A stretch of DNA of 64,000 nt. It comes from Ekhidna sp964289745 (GTDB taxonomy: Bacteria; Bacteroidota; Bacteroidia; Cytophagales; Cyclobacteriaceae). Where the stretch lies: the NCBI GenBank assembly GCA_964289745.1, contig CAXYMM010000002.1, positions 1 to 64,000 of the forward strand, given 5' to 3'. Made by a program: the position numbers and the translations under genes. The notes below the pieces were generated by a model. The model made no database searches and was not told where the DNA came from. It was given only the letters and a program-made list of their open reading frames with translations. Below, one piece after another: positions 18,404 through 27,002 of the stretch (the first letter of the stretch is position 1; every line of letters begins with the position of its first letter).

Positions 18404-18781
18404 ATGGAGTTAACATCAGATAACAAGTTGAAAAACATAATTGTGGTAGGAGACCGAGTCTTGGTAAAACCAACAAAGAATCCACAAAAAACGGATAGTG
18501 GAATATATCTACCACCAGGTATTCAGGAGAAGGAAAAAATACAAACGGGCTATATCGTAAAAACAGGCCCCGGGTATGCCATACCCAACGTAGCTGAAGA
18601 GGAAAACTGGAAACCCGAGGAAGAGAAGGTAAAATATGTGCCGCTACAAGCGGAGGAAGGTGATCTGGCTATTTTTCTTCAGAAAGGTGCCTTCGAAGTA
18701 ATATATAACAGAGAAAAGTATTTTATTGTGCCACAAGCTTCCATCTTACTGTTGGAAAGAGAGGAAGATTTGTTTAGTTAG
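18404..18781 (+). CDS. GroES-like co-chaperone, stand-alone
   Basis: A 125-residue protein with the chaperonin-10 fold. VVGDRVLVKPTKNPQKTDSG and IYLPPGIQEKEKIQTGYIV match the GroES core strand and mobile-loop region, and EGDLAIFLQKGAFEVIYNREKY matches the second barrel half. It is longer than the usual 90-95 residues because of an acidic insertion (AEEENWKPEEEKVKYV) about midway and an acidic tail. No groEL is adjacent, which differs from the normal groES-groEL operon. It is probably a second, specialised GroES paralogue found in Bacteroidota; its partner is unknown. Confidence 0.8.
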   Translation: MELTSDNKLKNIIVVGDRVLVKPTKNPQKTDSGIYLPPGIQEKEKIQTGYIVKTGPGYAIPNVAEEENWKPEEEKVKYVPLQAEEGDLAIFLQKGAFEVIYNREKYFIVPQASILLLEREEDLFS

Positions 18782-18942
18782 TCGAGATGCCTTTTTGCAA
18801 AAGAAGTAAGAATCATTCTATTCCAGATCGCTCGATGAAAAGGAGCGACTCTATGATCATCCCTCAATAGTCTAGGCAGAATTAACTATTTTTCATTCAT
18901 ATGCGCTAAAAATTTTGGCATTTTTCTTTTAAATAGAGCATG

Positions 18943-19110
18943 TTAAAAATCACTATACCTGTATTTATGGGTACGAATAAAGGCTCTAAAAGTAAAGTCA
19001 TTCTGAGCATTCAAACTAAAATAGCTTATCCATAAATCTGTCTTTTTAGAAACCTGATATTCAGCTATTCCTCTATTTTTATTTGTTATATACACCATTC
19101 GATTCCCAAA
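18943..19110 (-). pseudogene. Possible 3' remnant of an outer-membrane protein gene
   Basis: A minus-strand frame of 55 codons ends in RAFIRTHKYRYSDF. The alternating aromatic pattern (KKTDLWISYFSLNAQNDFTF) and terminal Phe look like the last strands of a beta barrel. The frame is closed by a stop above 19110 and there is no matching 5' part, so it would be a fragment. The rest of the 18782-19313 spacer shows nothing recognisable. No family was identified; chance is possible. Confidence 0.3.
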
Positions 19111-19313
19111 TCAGTATGTCTACCTTCATCCCAACATTTCAAACTGTTTTGATTTCATGAACTATCCATTTTTTACCCTACCTGTTCACTTGTTAGCGTA
19201 GTGGAATTTACTTATCCAGAGCGATTGTGAGGAAATCAATATTTCCATTTCTTTGTGCAAAATCCAGATTAATTCTAAATAATATACTATCATTTCTGCA
19301 AATAGATTAATTC

Positions 19314-21489
19314 ATGATAAGATACTTTTTCGCCAGTATTTTTCTTTTGATTCTTGCCTTTTCTAATGCCCAAAATCCCACAGAAGCACGGCTAATAGGA
19401 GACGTACAGATCAAAGAGGGTGGCGAGTATATTCCCTTTGCAACCATTCAAATCAAAGGAACAACGATCGGAACGGTAGCGGATCAGACGGGTCACTACA
19501 TGCTGAATAATCTTCCTGTCGGAACATTCGTCATCGTGGCAAGGGCCACTGGATTGAAAACCCAGGAGAAAAGGGTAACATTTGAAAAGAATAAAACAGT
19601 TGAATTGAAATTCTTCTTAGACGCTGACCCTATTAATCTAGACAATGTAGTAGTGACAGGAACTCGAACTGTCCAGACTCGAACTGAATCTGCTGTGGTT
19701 ATGAACGCACTAAAACCTGAACTTTTTCAGGCAACACAGTCTATAAATCTGGCTGAGGGGCTAAACTTCATTTCTGGTTTCCGCACTGAAAATAATTGTA
19801 TAAATTGTGGTTTCAATCAGGTCAGGATCAATGGATTAGAAGGTAACTACGCCTAGGTGTTGATCAATAGTAGACCGGTATTTAGTGGGTTGGCATCTGT
19901 CTATGGTTTGGAGATACTACCAGCCAATATGATTGAAAGAGTAGAGATAGTAAGGGGAGGGGGTTCCGTACTCTACAGTGGTAATGCTGTGGCAGGGGTT
20001 GTAAATCTTATTACCAAGAATCCGATTGGATATTACCGCAATCGTACTCCTTTTGATGCTAATGGAGACGATTTCAGCGAGATCACAGAAATAAAAAATA
20101 ATACAATAGGCATCAAAGCATACCACCGACCTTCCTCATATAAGTAAGATTACTTTGGATTTTATCCACCTTAATGAGTACCGACGAGGTGGAAACAAGT
20201 TTGATTACCTACCTCATGAAGCAGATATTGCCGAGCTCGCGGAACACAATATTAACAACCTGAGCCTGACCTTGGATCAGTACTTTCCAAATAAGCCAGA
20301 TGATTTGTTGTCAGTCTATGCTTCTGGTCAGACGGTCAAGCGTGATTCCTATTATGGTGCTGAGCGAGACCCTGAGGCCTATGGTTTTTCCGAGGACTTC
20401 TCCACAGTGTTGGGAGTCAAATACAATAAGCAGTTTGGTAAAAATTTATTTACCGTTGGGGTTGAGAATATCGCCAATAGTTTGACGGATCAAAAGCTAG
20501 GTATTTCAGGAAATGACAATCGGACGATCACTGATCAAAAGATCAATACATTGGGAACGTTTCTTCAAAATGAATTCAGGTTCAACACCACCAAGGTACT
20601 GGTAGGTGTTCGTGCGGATAACTATTCGATTACCAATGCAAAAAACGCTGAAACCAACAATAGGGATATGGCAATCATCCCGAGAATTAACTTGCTACAA
20701 AATCTGACACCTAAATTGCAGATGAGACTGAGCTACTCGCAGGGTTACCGTGCGCCACAAATATTTGATGAAGATTTGCATATTAATTCCTCGGGCGCAA
20801 GGAGGGTATTTCATCGAAACGCTAAAGACCTAGCTAAGGAAACTTCAAGCTCCTACACAGGTTCACTTAGTTATAATTCATCAGTCGGAATGGTGTATTT
20901 CGAAGCGTTTTTCGAGGGCTTTTACACCAATCTTAAGGACGCATTTATTAATGAATTTGGAGAAGTGCATGCCAATGGTGATGTGGAGTATACTCGGTAT
21001 AACACCGAAGACGGAGCCGTGGTAAAAGGCGTGAATTTTGAATTGAATATGCTGATCGGGACTCAGCTCAAATGGCAAAACGGTTTTACTATTCAAACTG
21101 CTAAATATGGAGAAGCAGAGCCCGAGTTTGGTAGAAGAGCGTTTTACCGTACAGCGGAAACCTATGGATATAGCGTTATAGATTGGACAGCCACACCCAG
21201 ACTGAATGTTAGCTTAAACAATAAATATACTGGGCAAATGTTAGTTCCTCATTTCACTGAGAATGACGCCACGCTCGAGGAATCGCCTTTTTTTCTGGAT
21301 ACCAGTATTAAGTTGGAATATAATTTCAAAATATCGAGACAAACCAAAATGAGTATCCACACCGGAATGAACAATCTCTTCAATTCATACCAGAATGATT
21401 TCGATACTGGGCTTAACCGGGATCCCGCCTATGTGTATGGGCCCAGTCTTCCGAGGACATTCTTTATTGGGTTGAGGATAAAGGGGTAA
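19314..21489 (+). pseudogene. TonB-dependent receptor, inactivated
   Basis: An outer-membrane uptake receptor. The first part has a signal peptide, a carboxypeptidase-like domain (IPFATIQIKGTTIGTVADQT) and the plug start (VVVTGTRT). At 19854-19856 a TAG stands where the frame otherwise continues as GNYA-x-VLINSRPVF; a CAG codon for Gln would restore it, so a C-to-T change is likely. After NLITKNP near 20030 the frame jumps straight to barrel sequence (FDANGDDFSEITE), so about 40-50 codons appear deleted. At about 20142 one extra A shifts the frame; removing it restores SSYSKITLDF. The barrel from 20155 to the stop is otherwise open and ends normally (PRTFFIGLRIKG). Three lesions make a functional product very unlikely. 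The ligand is unknown. Confidence 0.9.
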
Positions 21490-21907
21490 ACAACCACTGG
21501 AACAAGGTGGCTTATGTATGTTACAACATATAACCGAACGCCAACTAAGCTCTGTCTGCCCGTCCATTCAAAAATTCATCCACTCAGGGGGCACAAATCG
21601 ATGATGTTACCCATCCAACGCTTAAGATTTTTGTCAAAAATAGATAACAGCATCGGATAAAATTTTAATTAAGTGTCGTTAAGCGCATGCTGAAAGAGCT
21701 CTCTTTCTACGGCCTCGACCGCTAAAACTTTCTAGCTAGTCTTACCTTGAGGTGAACTTTAAACGATTTGCCTTCTGCTGATCATTGGCTTTGAAAAGCG
21801 GTTATTGAAAAATCTAGGTAGTTTGCAGATATGGAATTGTGCTATTTGCGATGACGATTTGGCTAAACGGTATTTGAATTCTTTTTAGCTTTTATTGGCG
21901 GTAGATT
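21490..21907. other. Intergenic region left of the protease locus
   Basis: About 420 bases between two facing 3' ends. It contains the left copy of a 20-base direct repeat (21571-21590). No gene, terminator or insertion-sequence end was recognised. Confidence 0.4.
21571..21590 (+). repeat. Left copy of 20-bp direct repeat flanking the protease locus
   Basis: Reads AAAATTCATCCACTCAGGGG. A second copy with one mismatch lies at 30211-30230 in the same orientation. The two bracket the minus-strand lipoprotein/protease operon about 8.6 kb apart. It may be an insertion footprint or a dispersed short repeat. Confidence 0.5.
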
Positions 21908-22228
21908 TTATTCCAACTCAATTTTCCCCCTTTCATTTAGTTTTATGATAATTTGTTCATTTAATCCTTGAATATTTACTTCTGTTGTTACTACTAATTC
22001 AGACTGAGTAATGCACGAAAAATCATACATCCCCTTCGTCACAAAAAAACTTTCTGAATCATTTCTCGTTTCTATTTTCCCGATATAATGACTTCCTAAT
22101 TTTACTGAATCAATTTGTTCAAAATAAGAATTTCTTATCCGTACATCATACATGCTTGGTTCTATCTCTTGCCTTGAACAAGACAAAAACAACCATAAAA
22201 CACTACAAATCAGTAAATACTTTATCAT
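21908..22228 (-). CDS. Small lipoprotein of unknown function
   Basis: About 106 residues starting MIKYLLICSVLWLF, with a lipobox LFLSC (Cys near residue 17), then a small beta-rich domain (YDVRIRNSYFEQIDSVKLG, ending IIIKLNERGKIELE). An upstream ATG at 22270 would add 14 residues before the signal peptide and is less likely. The start overlaps the 3' end of the clostripain gene by 26 bases, so the two are probably translated together. It is the last gene of the protease operon. It may be a partner or inhibitor of the protease, but there is no direct evidence. Confidence 0.6.
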   Translation of the reverse strand: MIKYLLICSVLWLFLSCSRQEIEPSMYDVRIRNSYFEQIDSVKLGSHYIGKIETRNDSESFFVTKGMYDFSCITQSELVVTTEVNIQGLNEQIIIKLNERGKIELE

Positions 22229-23426
22229 AACCACTTGCTTCAAACCAAGACAAGGTTTTATAATACTCATTTACCGCTTTTTCATGTGTGGTGTCAGGTA
22301 TATAGGTACTTATACCGTTACAGTTTTCTAAATCAATACTTTCCACCATAAACGGCGTATTATTTTCATAAACGACTACTTTTTCCCATTGCTCCATAAT
22401 ATTTTCGTATTTCCCTCCTAGATTGTTTTCTTGTGATATTTTTTGCAAAAAATCGTGTAAGTCGTAAATCCATTCTCCGTTAAATCGGTCTAGTGGTAGT
22501 ACACGTTCTTTGCTTATGTTTTTCTCTGATAAAGAGGCGAAAGAAGCATTAAAATTATAAATCTGCTGTGTTAAATTTTCCACCTCGTCCATCTTGATTA
22601 CCGCAATAGAAGCGGATTTGAGCAATCCAGATTTGTTATTATAATATTCAAAATACGCTTGGGCAATTTTATTAGGGCTCAGATTCTCTTCAAAAAAAAG
22701 GGGGACAACTCTATGATACGGAAATCCATTGGAGAGTACTTCGGTAGGGGCAGCTATCAGGTAATCTGTTGTATTTCGTAGTTCATAGATTACCTCGATA
22801 GAACTCATAAAACAGGCATCGAACAAGAGAAAATCAAAATGATAATTACTTAAAACATGAGCCAGTTCTTGTATATCCATATTGGCTTCTTCTGGCACAT
22901 TGTCCAAGCCAAACGATTTAGTGGTATCTTCTAAAAGTTTATCTCTGTTAGTGAGTATTGAAACCCCACTCGGAAGCCATGCATTGCCATGCGACCATAG
23001 AATAAGCCCTTTTGAAGTAAAGTTTTCATCTTTGTAATACGCAAAGACTTCATTCAGAATGGAGTGAAATATTTCTGTCTTTGCTGAGTTTTGTTCAGGA
23101 TAAGAGAAAAGTATTGGTGAAACGATGGCATCGTTACTATCATAAGTTATCTCCATCAAATAGGGATGTGAGGGGCGACTATTTCGCCCCCTATCCACAT
23201 AAACTACCAATTTATCTTCCGTATTTTTTGGAAAGGCAGACTCCATTTCGTTTAAGTCTTGCACGGCAAAGTAGTCCAAATTATTGTCGGCGAGCATGTA
23301 AACAAAAACGAGTCTTTTCTGTTTTGCTTCCGCCTCAACGATAGATTCGTCTGAATGGCAGGAAGCAAGAAAAGAAATAAAGATTACGAAAAAAAGAGAC
23401 CTTTTTCCTTTGTCTGTCAGTTGCAT
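22203..23426 (-). CDS. C11 clostripain-family cysteine protease, lipoprotein
   Basis: Exported cysteine protease. The start at 23426 gives MQLTDKGKRSLFFVIFISF followed by lipobox LASC. Catalytic residues of family C11 are visible: the His in LILWSHGNAW and the Cys in LLFDACFMSSIEVIYEL. YMLADNNLDYFAVQDLNEM near the N-terminus and STYIPDTTHE near the C-terminus are also typical. C11 enzymes cut after Arg or Lys, often after self-processing. The start overlaps the stop of the third lipoprotein copy as ATGCAACTGA, so they are translationally coupled. A longer frame up to 23483 exists but only reads through the neighbour in another frame. It is part of an operon with a C10 protease, so the two may act as a cascade. 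Confidence 0.88.
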   Translation of the reverse strand: MQLTDKGKRSLFFVIFISFLASCHSDESIVEAEAKQKRLVFVYMLADNNLDYFAVQDLNEMESAFPKNTEDKLVVYVDRGRNSRPSHPYLMEITYDSNDAIVSPILFSYPEQNSAKTEIFHSILNEVFAYYKDENFTSKGLILWSHGNAWLPSGVSILTNRDKLLEDTTKSFGLDNVPEEANMDIQELAHVLSNYHFDFLLFDACFMSSIEVIYELRNTTDYLIAAPTEVLSNGFPYHRVVPLFFEENLSPNKIAQAYFEYYNNKSGLLKSASIAVIKMDEVENLTQQIYNFNASFASLSEKNISKERVLPLDRFNGEWIYDLHDFLQKISQENNLGGKYENIMEQWEKVVVYENNTPFMVESIDLENCNGISTYIPDTTHEKAVNEYYKTLSWFEASGYDKVFTDL

Positions 23427-24198
23427 TCCTCTTCCGCTAGCGCTTCGCAACCAGAGTCGCCGTTCAATGTAGCCTTTAGCCATGGTTTTTTTGCTCCCTC
23501 ATCCCATGTTTCACTGAAATAAAAAACATTCTTCTTGTAGCTACTTCCATCCAAAGTAATACCGTCTATGCTTACTCTCTTTACAATAAATTCATCATGA
23601 GATAAGTTTTTCAACGTTGATTGTTCCATTGGAATTCTAATAACGCTGTCGATGGTTAGACTATGCGTTTTAACTCCATTTAAAGTGATAGAAAACGCTT
23701 CCACTTTCTCTTCAGCAGTTGCTAATTCCAACAGTTCCATGGGTAGAATAATTGTAATTGGTTCAACAACATTTGCATGACATTGCATACAATTTTCATA
23801 ATCAAAAAGATATAAAGTATAGCCGTACCTGTTAGCATATACAGAGAATTCATCTAAAGGAAGAAATATTTTGTTGTTATCTTTCTCATATGAAATTGTT
23901 ACTTTCTCTCTATGTGAAATGTTCTTTGTATCATCTCCATAGTCAACAAAACCAGGTATCTGACTCATATCTCCAATAACAATGTTCAGGTGCGTATTAT
24001 TGGATAAACAGGTAATTTTTTCTTCCCTTTTTTTCCAATTATGAGAAAAATAATAGTCCGTATCACTAAACGGATATAGATTAATAAAAGAAACCCCATT
24101 TAATTTAATACTTTTAATTGTATAATATTCACCCCAAATATTTGAATAATAATTTGATAATAAATCAATTGTATCGACATTTTTCTCAATTTGTAAAT

Positions 24199-24206
24199 AA
24201 AATCTA
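24199..24206. repeat. Target-site duplication, left (AAAATCTA)
   Basis: Exact copy of 25179-25186. The uninterrupted A2 copy contains this octamer once at the same place, which confirms the boundaries. Eight bases is the usual duplication for the IS1595 family. Confidence 0.88.
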
Positions 24207-25178
24207 TTGAAGTAGGCATTTAGAAAATACTAACTATCTTAGTGAAAACTAATAAACATAGATTTTTCATGGAGCAAAAGTATAAAAGCCTAAGTATTTT
24301 CGAGTTTCAGCAACGTTTTCCCAATGACCAAGCCTGCATGGATTATCTGGCCAGCCTTAAATGGCCTAACGGTTTTGTGTGTGAGCGTTGTGGCAACAAT
24401 CGCTATTGTGGAGGTAGTCGTCCTTATTCCCGTCAGTGTACCAAGTGTAAGTATCAATCATCTCCTACCAGTAGTACCTTATTCCATAAAGTTAAATTTC
24501 CTTTGCTGAAAGCCTTTTACATCATCTACTACATGTCTACTAATAAGAAAGGGATAGCCAGTACTGAGTTGAGCAGGAAACTGGCACTACGTCAAAAGAC
24601 TTGTTGGCTGTTTCAACAAAAAGTGATGAAGGCGATGAGTAGTAGTGGACAGCATCCACTGAAAGGATTAGTGGAAGTAGACGAAACAGTAGTAGGTGGA
24701 GAGGATAAAAACACTCGTGGAAGGCAGAATAAGAGAAAAAAGCTCATGGCTATTGCCATAGAACGTAAGAGCGGTAAGGGTATTTCCAGAATGTATGGTA
24801 AGGTGATCACCGACGGTAGCAGCGATTCATTAAAACAACTCTTTGAGGCACATGTCTGTCCCAAATCTTTGATCCGTACCGATGGTTGGACAGGTTACAA
24901 GCCCCTGAAAAAAGCATTTCCATTCCTTGTTCAAGAAAATAGTGGGACTAAAGGCGAAAATTTCCCCGAGATGCATCGGGCTATTATGATGTTCAAAGCC
25001 TGGCTGAGAGGCATACACCATTCGGTAAGGAACCTGCAAGCATACATCGATCAATACGTTTATCGGTTTAATCGCTCTTTTATGAAAGAGGATATCTTTG
25101 AAAACCTCTTGATAAGAATGGTGCAAAGACGTCCTCAACCTTACCAAATTATTCGTATGTATTAAATGCCTAATTCAA
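24207..25178 (+). mobile_element. IS1595-family insertion sequence (972 bp)
   Basis: The left end starts TTGAAGTAGGCATTTA and the right end, read inwards on the other strand, starts TTGAATTAGGCATTTA: terminal inverted repeats of 16 bp with one mismatch. The element is flanked by an 8-bp direct duplication AAAATCTA and carries one transposase gene in the plus direction. The whole length fits the family. It interrupts the third tandem lipoprotein gene in the opposite orientation. The intact transposase, perfect duplication and well-kept ends suggest a recent insertion that might still move. Confidence 0.9.
24269..25165 (+). CDS. IS1595-family (ISXO2-like) transposase
   Basis: The DDE-type transposase of the element around it. 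An N-terminal zinc ribbon shows CERCG and CTKCKYQ. The catalytic core starts with LVEVDETVVGGEDKN (first Asp), continues with LIRTDGWTGYKPL (second Asp) and ends with HHSVRNLQAYIDQYVYRFNR, where this family carries its variable last catalytic residue. The ATG at 24269 (MEQKYKSLSIFEF) is chosen; a GTG at 24242 would add nine residues and is also possible. The frame is intact, and the stop lies 13 bases from the right end of the element. Confidence 0.93.
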   Translation: MEQKYKSLSIFEFQQRFPNDQACMDYLASLKWPNGFVCERCGNNRYCGGSRPYSRQCTKCKYQSSPTSSTLFHKVKFPLLKAFYIIYYMSTNKKGIASTELSRKLALRQKTCWLFQQKVMKAMSSSGQHPLKGLVEVDETVVGGEDKNTRGRQNKRKKLMAIAIERKSGKGISRMYGKVITDGSSDSLKQLFEAHVCPKSLIRTDGWTGYKPLKKAFPFLVQENSGTKGENFPEMHRAIMMFKAWLRGIHHSVRNLQAYIDQYVYRFNRSFMKEDIFENLLIRMVQRRPQPYQIIRMY

Positions 25179-25186
25179 AAAATCTA
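25179..25186. repeat. Target-site duplication, right (AAAATCTA)
   Basis: Exact match to 24199-24206, directly beyond the right inverted repeat of the IS1595 element. Confidence 0.88.
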
Positions 25187-25554
25187 TTTATACTGTCTTG
25201 ATGAGAAACTTCTAATAAATCATCTACTTTTAAAGAAAGATGATTTTCAACACGAATGTCACAGGGATTAAAATCTAGCCCATACGCTTGCAGATTTGAT
25301 ACGTTTGAAAAACTTACATCTCCAACTCTATGATAAATCCTCTGCTTTTTACCGTCTTCCGAAAGGTAGTACAATACTATTTTTGATGATAAACCTTTTT
25401 TAAATTCATCAGAAGCATTAATGCTCCCAATGTGTATGAATTTAGAAGAAGGAGGAGGAGGGACGCAACAAATCTTGCCACCATCGGAAAGTTCACAAGA
25501 AATACATGAGAAAACAAAAATAGATAATAGTAAATTTTTCATCGTGGATTTAAT

Positions 25555-25698
25555 TTATCGGATGTTAATAATCATCTTGTTGTTATACTTATAATTTTCA
25601 TCCTCACCAGAGCGAAAAGTTTCAGAGGCTGCTTCAGATCCATTGTTTGAATCGAAAAGACCCTTGCGATACTTTTTTCCTTTGTCTGTCAGTTGCAT
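25555..25698 (-). pseudogene. Chimeric mini-ORF 2: clostripain start fused to C10 protease tail
   Basis: Forty-seven codons beginning MQLTDKGKKYRKGLFDSNNG and ending YNNKMIINIR. The first nine residues match the clostripain start, and the remaining 38 match the last 38 of the C10 protease (residues 532-569). Its start overlaps the stop of copy A2 as ATGCAACTGA, exactly as the real clostripain start overlaps A3. It differs from the C10 tail at several places (SEAASETF, GEDENYKY), so it is older than mini-ORF 1 or came from a different C10 gene. It is probably a duplication scar. Confidence 0.75.
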
Positions 25699-26846
25699 TC
25701 CTCTTCCGCTAGTGCTTCGCAATCAGAGTCGCCGTTCAGCAGTATACGCTTAGGCCATGGTTTTTTTGCTCCCTCATCCCATGTTTCACTGAAATAAAAA
25801 ATATTCCTGTCGCTACTTCCATCTAAAGTAATACCGTCTATGCTTACTCTCTTTACAATAAATTCATCATGAGATAAGTTTTTCAACGTTGATTGTTCCA
25901 TTGGAATTCTAATAACGCTGTCGATGGTTAGACTATGCGTTTTAACTCCATTTAAAGTGATAGAAAACGCTTCCACTTTCTCTTCAGCAGTTGCTAATTC
26001 CAACAATTCCATGGGTAGAATAATTGTAACAATATTTTCTAAGAAACTTGTACACGACAAACACTTATCATAATCGTTAATGGTCCGACTATCTTCTGAG
26101 AGAAAATACACAGAAGACGCGTTTAGATTTAACACTTTCTCGATACTATCTTGCTTATAGAACACTTTCACCCTATTTTTTTGAGATATATTCGCAACAC
26201 GTGTTTGCACATCATCTACCAGTCCTGAAACAAGGTGAGCGTCTGAAACGCGAATGCTAAGATGCGTATCATTGGGTAAACAGGTAATTTTTTCTTCCCC
26301 TTTTTTCCAATTATGGGAAAAATAATATTCTCCAACTTTACTTGAAGGGCTTATATTAATAAAAGAAATCCCATTTAATTTAATACTTTTAATTGTATAG
26401 TATTCACCCCAATTATTTGAATAATAATTGGATAATAAATCAATTGTGTCAACATTTTTCTCAATTTGTAAATAAAATCTATTTATACTGTCTTGATGAG
26501 AAACTTCTAATAAATCATCTACTTTTAAAGAAAGATGATTTTCAACACGAATGTCACAGGGATTAAAATCTAGCCCATACGCTTGCAGATTTGATACGTT
26601 TGAAAAACTTACATCTCCAACTCTATGATAAATCCTCTGCTTTTTACCGTCTTCCGAAAGGTAGTACAATACTATTTTTGATGATAAACCTTTTTTAAAT
26701 TCATCAGAAGCATTAATGCCCCCAATGTGTATGAATTTAGAAGAAAGAGAAGGAGGAGGAGGGGCGCAACAATCCTTGCCACCATTAAAGATATCTTCAC
26801 AAGAAATACATGAGAAAACAACAATGGATAATAGTAAATTTTTCAT
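25689..26846 (-). CDS. Tandem two-domain lipoprotein, copy A2 (385 aa)
   Basis: No known family recognised. Signal peptide MKNLLLSIVVFSCISC ends in a lipobox, followed by a Cys-Cys-Pro-rich linker (DCCAPPPPSLSSKF). Two related modules are visible: one with SIKLNGISFINIS then YYFSHNWKKGEEKITC, and a C-terminal one with AFSITLNGVKTHSLTID then FYFSETWDEGAKKPW. This internal repeat suggests two similar beta domains. The first third is nearly the same as A3 and the middle nearly the same as A1, so A2 looks like a recombinant. Codes between C10 and C11 protease genes, so an inhibitor, activator, chaperone or substrate role is possible; none is proven. Confidence 0.75.
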   Translation of the reverse strand: MKNLLLSIVVFSCISCEDIFNGGKDCCAPPPPSLSSKFIHIGGINASDEFKKGLSSKIVLYYLSEDGKKQRIYHRVGDVSFSNVSNLQAYGLDFNPCDIRVENHLSLKVDDLLEVSHQDSINRFYLQIEKNVDTIDLLSNYYSNNWGEYYTIKSIKLNGISFINISPSSKVGEYYFSHNWKKGEEKITCLPNDTHLSIRVSDAHLVSGLVDDVQTRVANISQKNRVKVFYKQDSIEKVLNLNASSVYFLSEDSRTINDYDKCLSCTSFLENIVTIILPMELLELATAEEKVEAFSITLNGVKTHSLTIDSVIRIPMEQSTLKNLSHDEFIVKRVSIDGITLDGSSDRNIFYFSETWDEGAKKPWPKRILLNGDSDCEALAEEECN

Positions 26847-26858
26847 GGTAAATTTAAT

Positions 26859-27002
26859 TTATCGGATGTTAATAATCATCTTGTTGTCATACTTGAAATT
26901 TTTTGGATCACCAGAGCGATAAGTTTCAGAGGCTGCGTCAGGTCCATTGTTTGAATCGAAAAGACCCTTGCGATACCTTTTTCCTTTGTCTGTCAGTTGC
27001 AT
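26859..27002 (-). pseudogene. Chimeric mini-ORF 1: clostripain start fused to C10 protease tail
   Basis: Forty-seven codons beginning MQLTDKGKRYRKGLF. Its C10-derived part (26859-26977) is base-for-base the same as the end of the intact C10 gene downstream of its junction (28157-28275), so it is young. The junction shares GGT between both parents (AGGTCTCT in clostripain, TGGTATCG in C10, AGGTATCG here), a sign of microhomology joining. The start overlaps the A1 stop as ATGCAACTGA. It may be translated, but most likely is a scar. Confidence 0.78.

Larger units (their letters stand above)
23417..25542 (-). pseudogene. Third copy of the tandem lipoprotein (A3), split by an IS1595 element
   Basis: The 5' part (25542 down to about 25187) encodes the signal peptide, lipobox (FSCISC) and first domain, nearly the same as copy A2. 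The 3' part (24206 down to 23417) continues in the same reading frame after removal of the insertion element and one target duplication, so the only lesion seen is the insertion. Its middle section (SQIPGFVDYGDDTKNISHRE, then YENCMQCHANVVEP) is very different from copies A1 and A2, while the last 100 or so residues are almost identical. Insertion truncates the product after about 120 family residues (NRFFELGI). Excision would restore the gene. Confidence 0.85.

Noticed and set aside
23427..23483. N-terminal extension of the clostripain frame
   Set aside because: These codons are the end of the third lipoprotein gene read in another frame; the same frame recurs beside each array copy.
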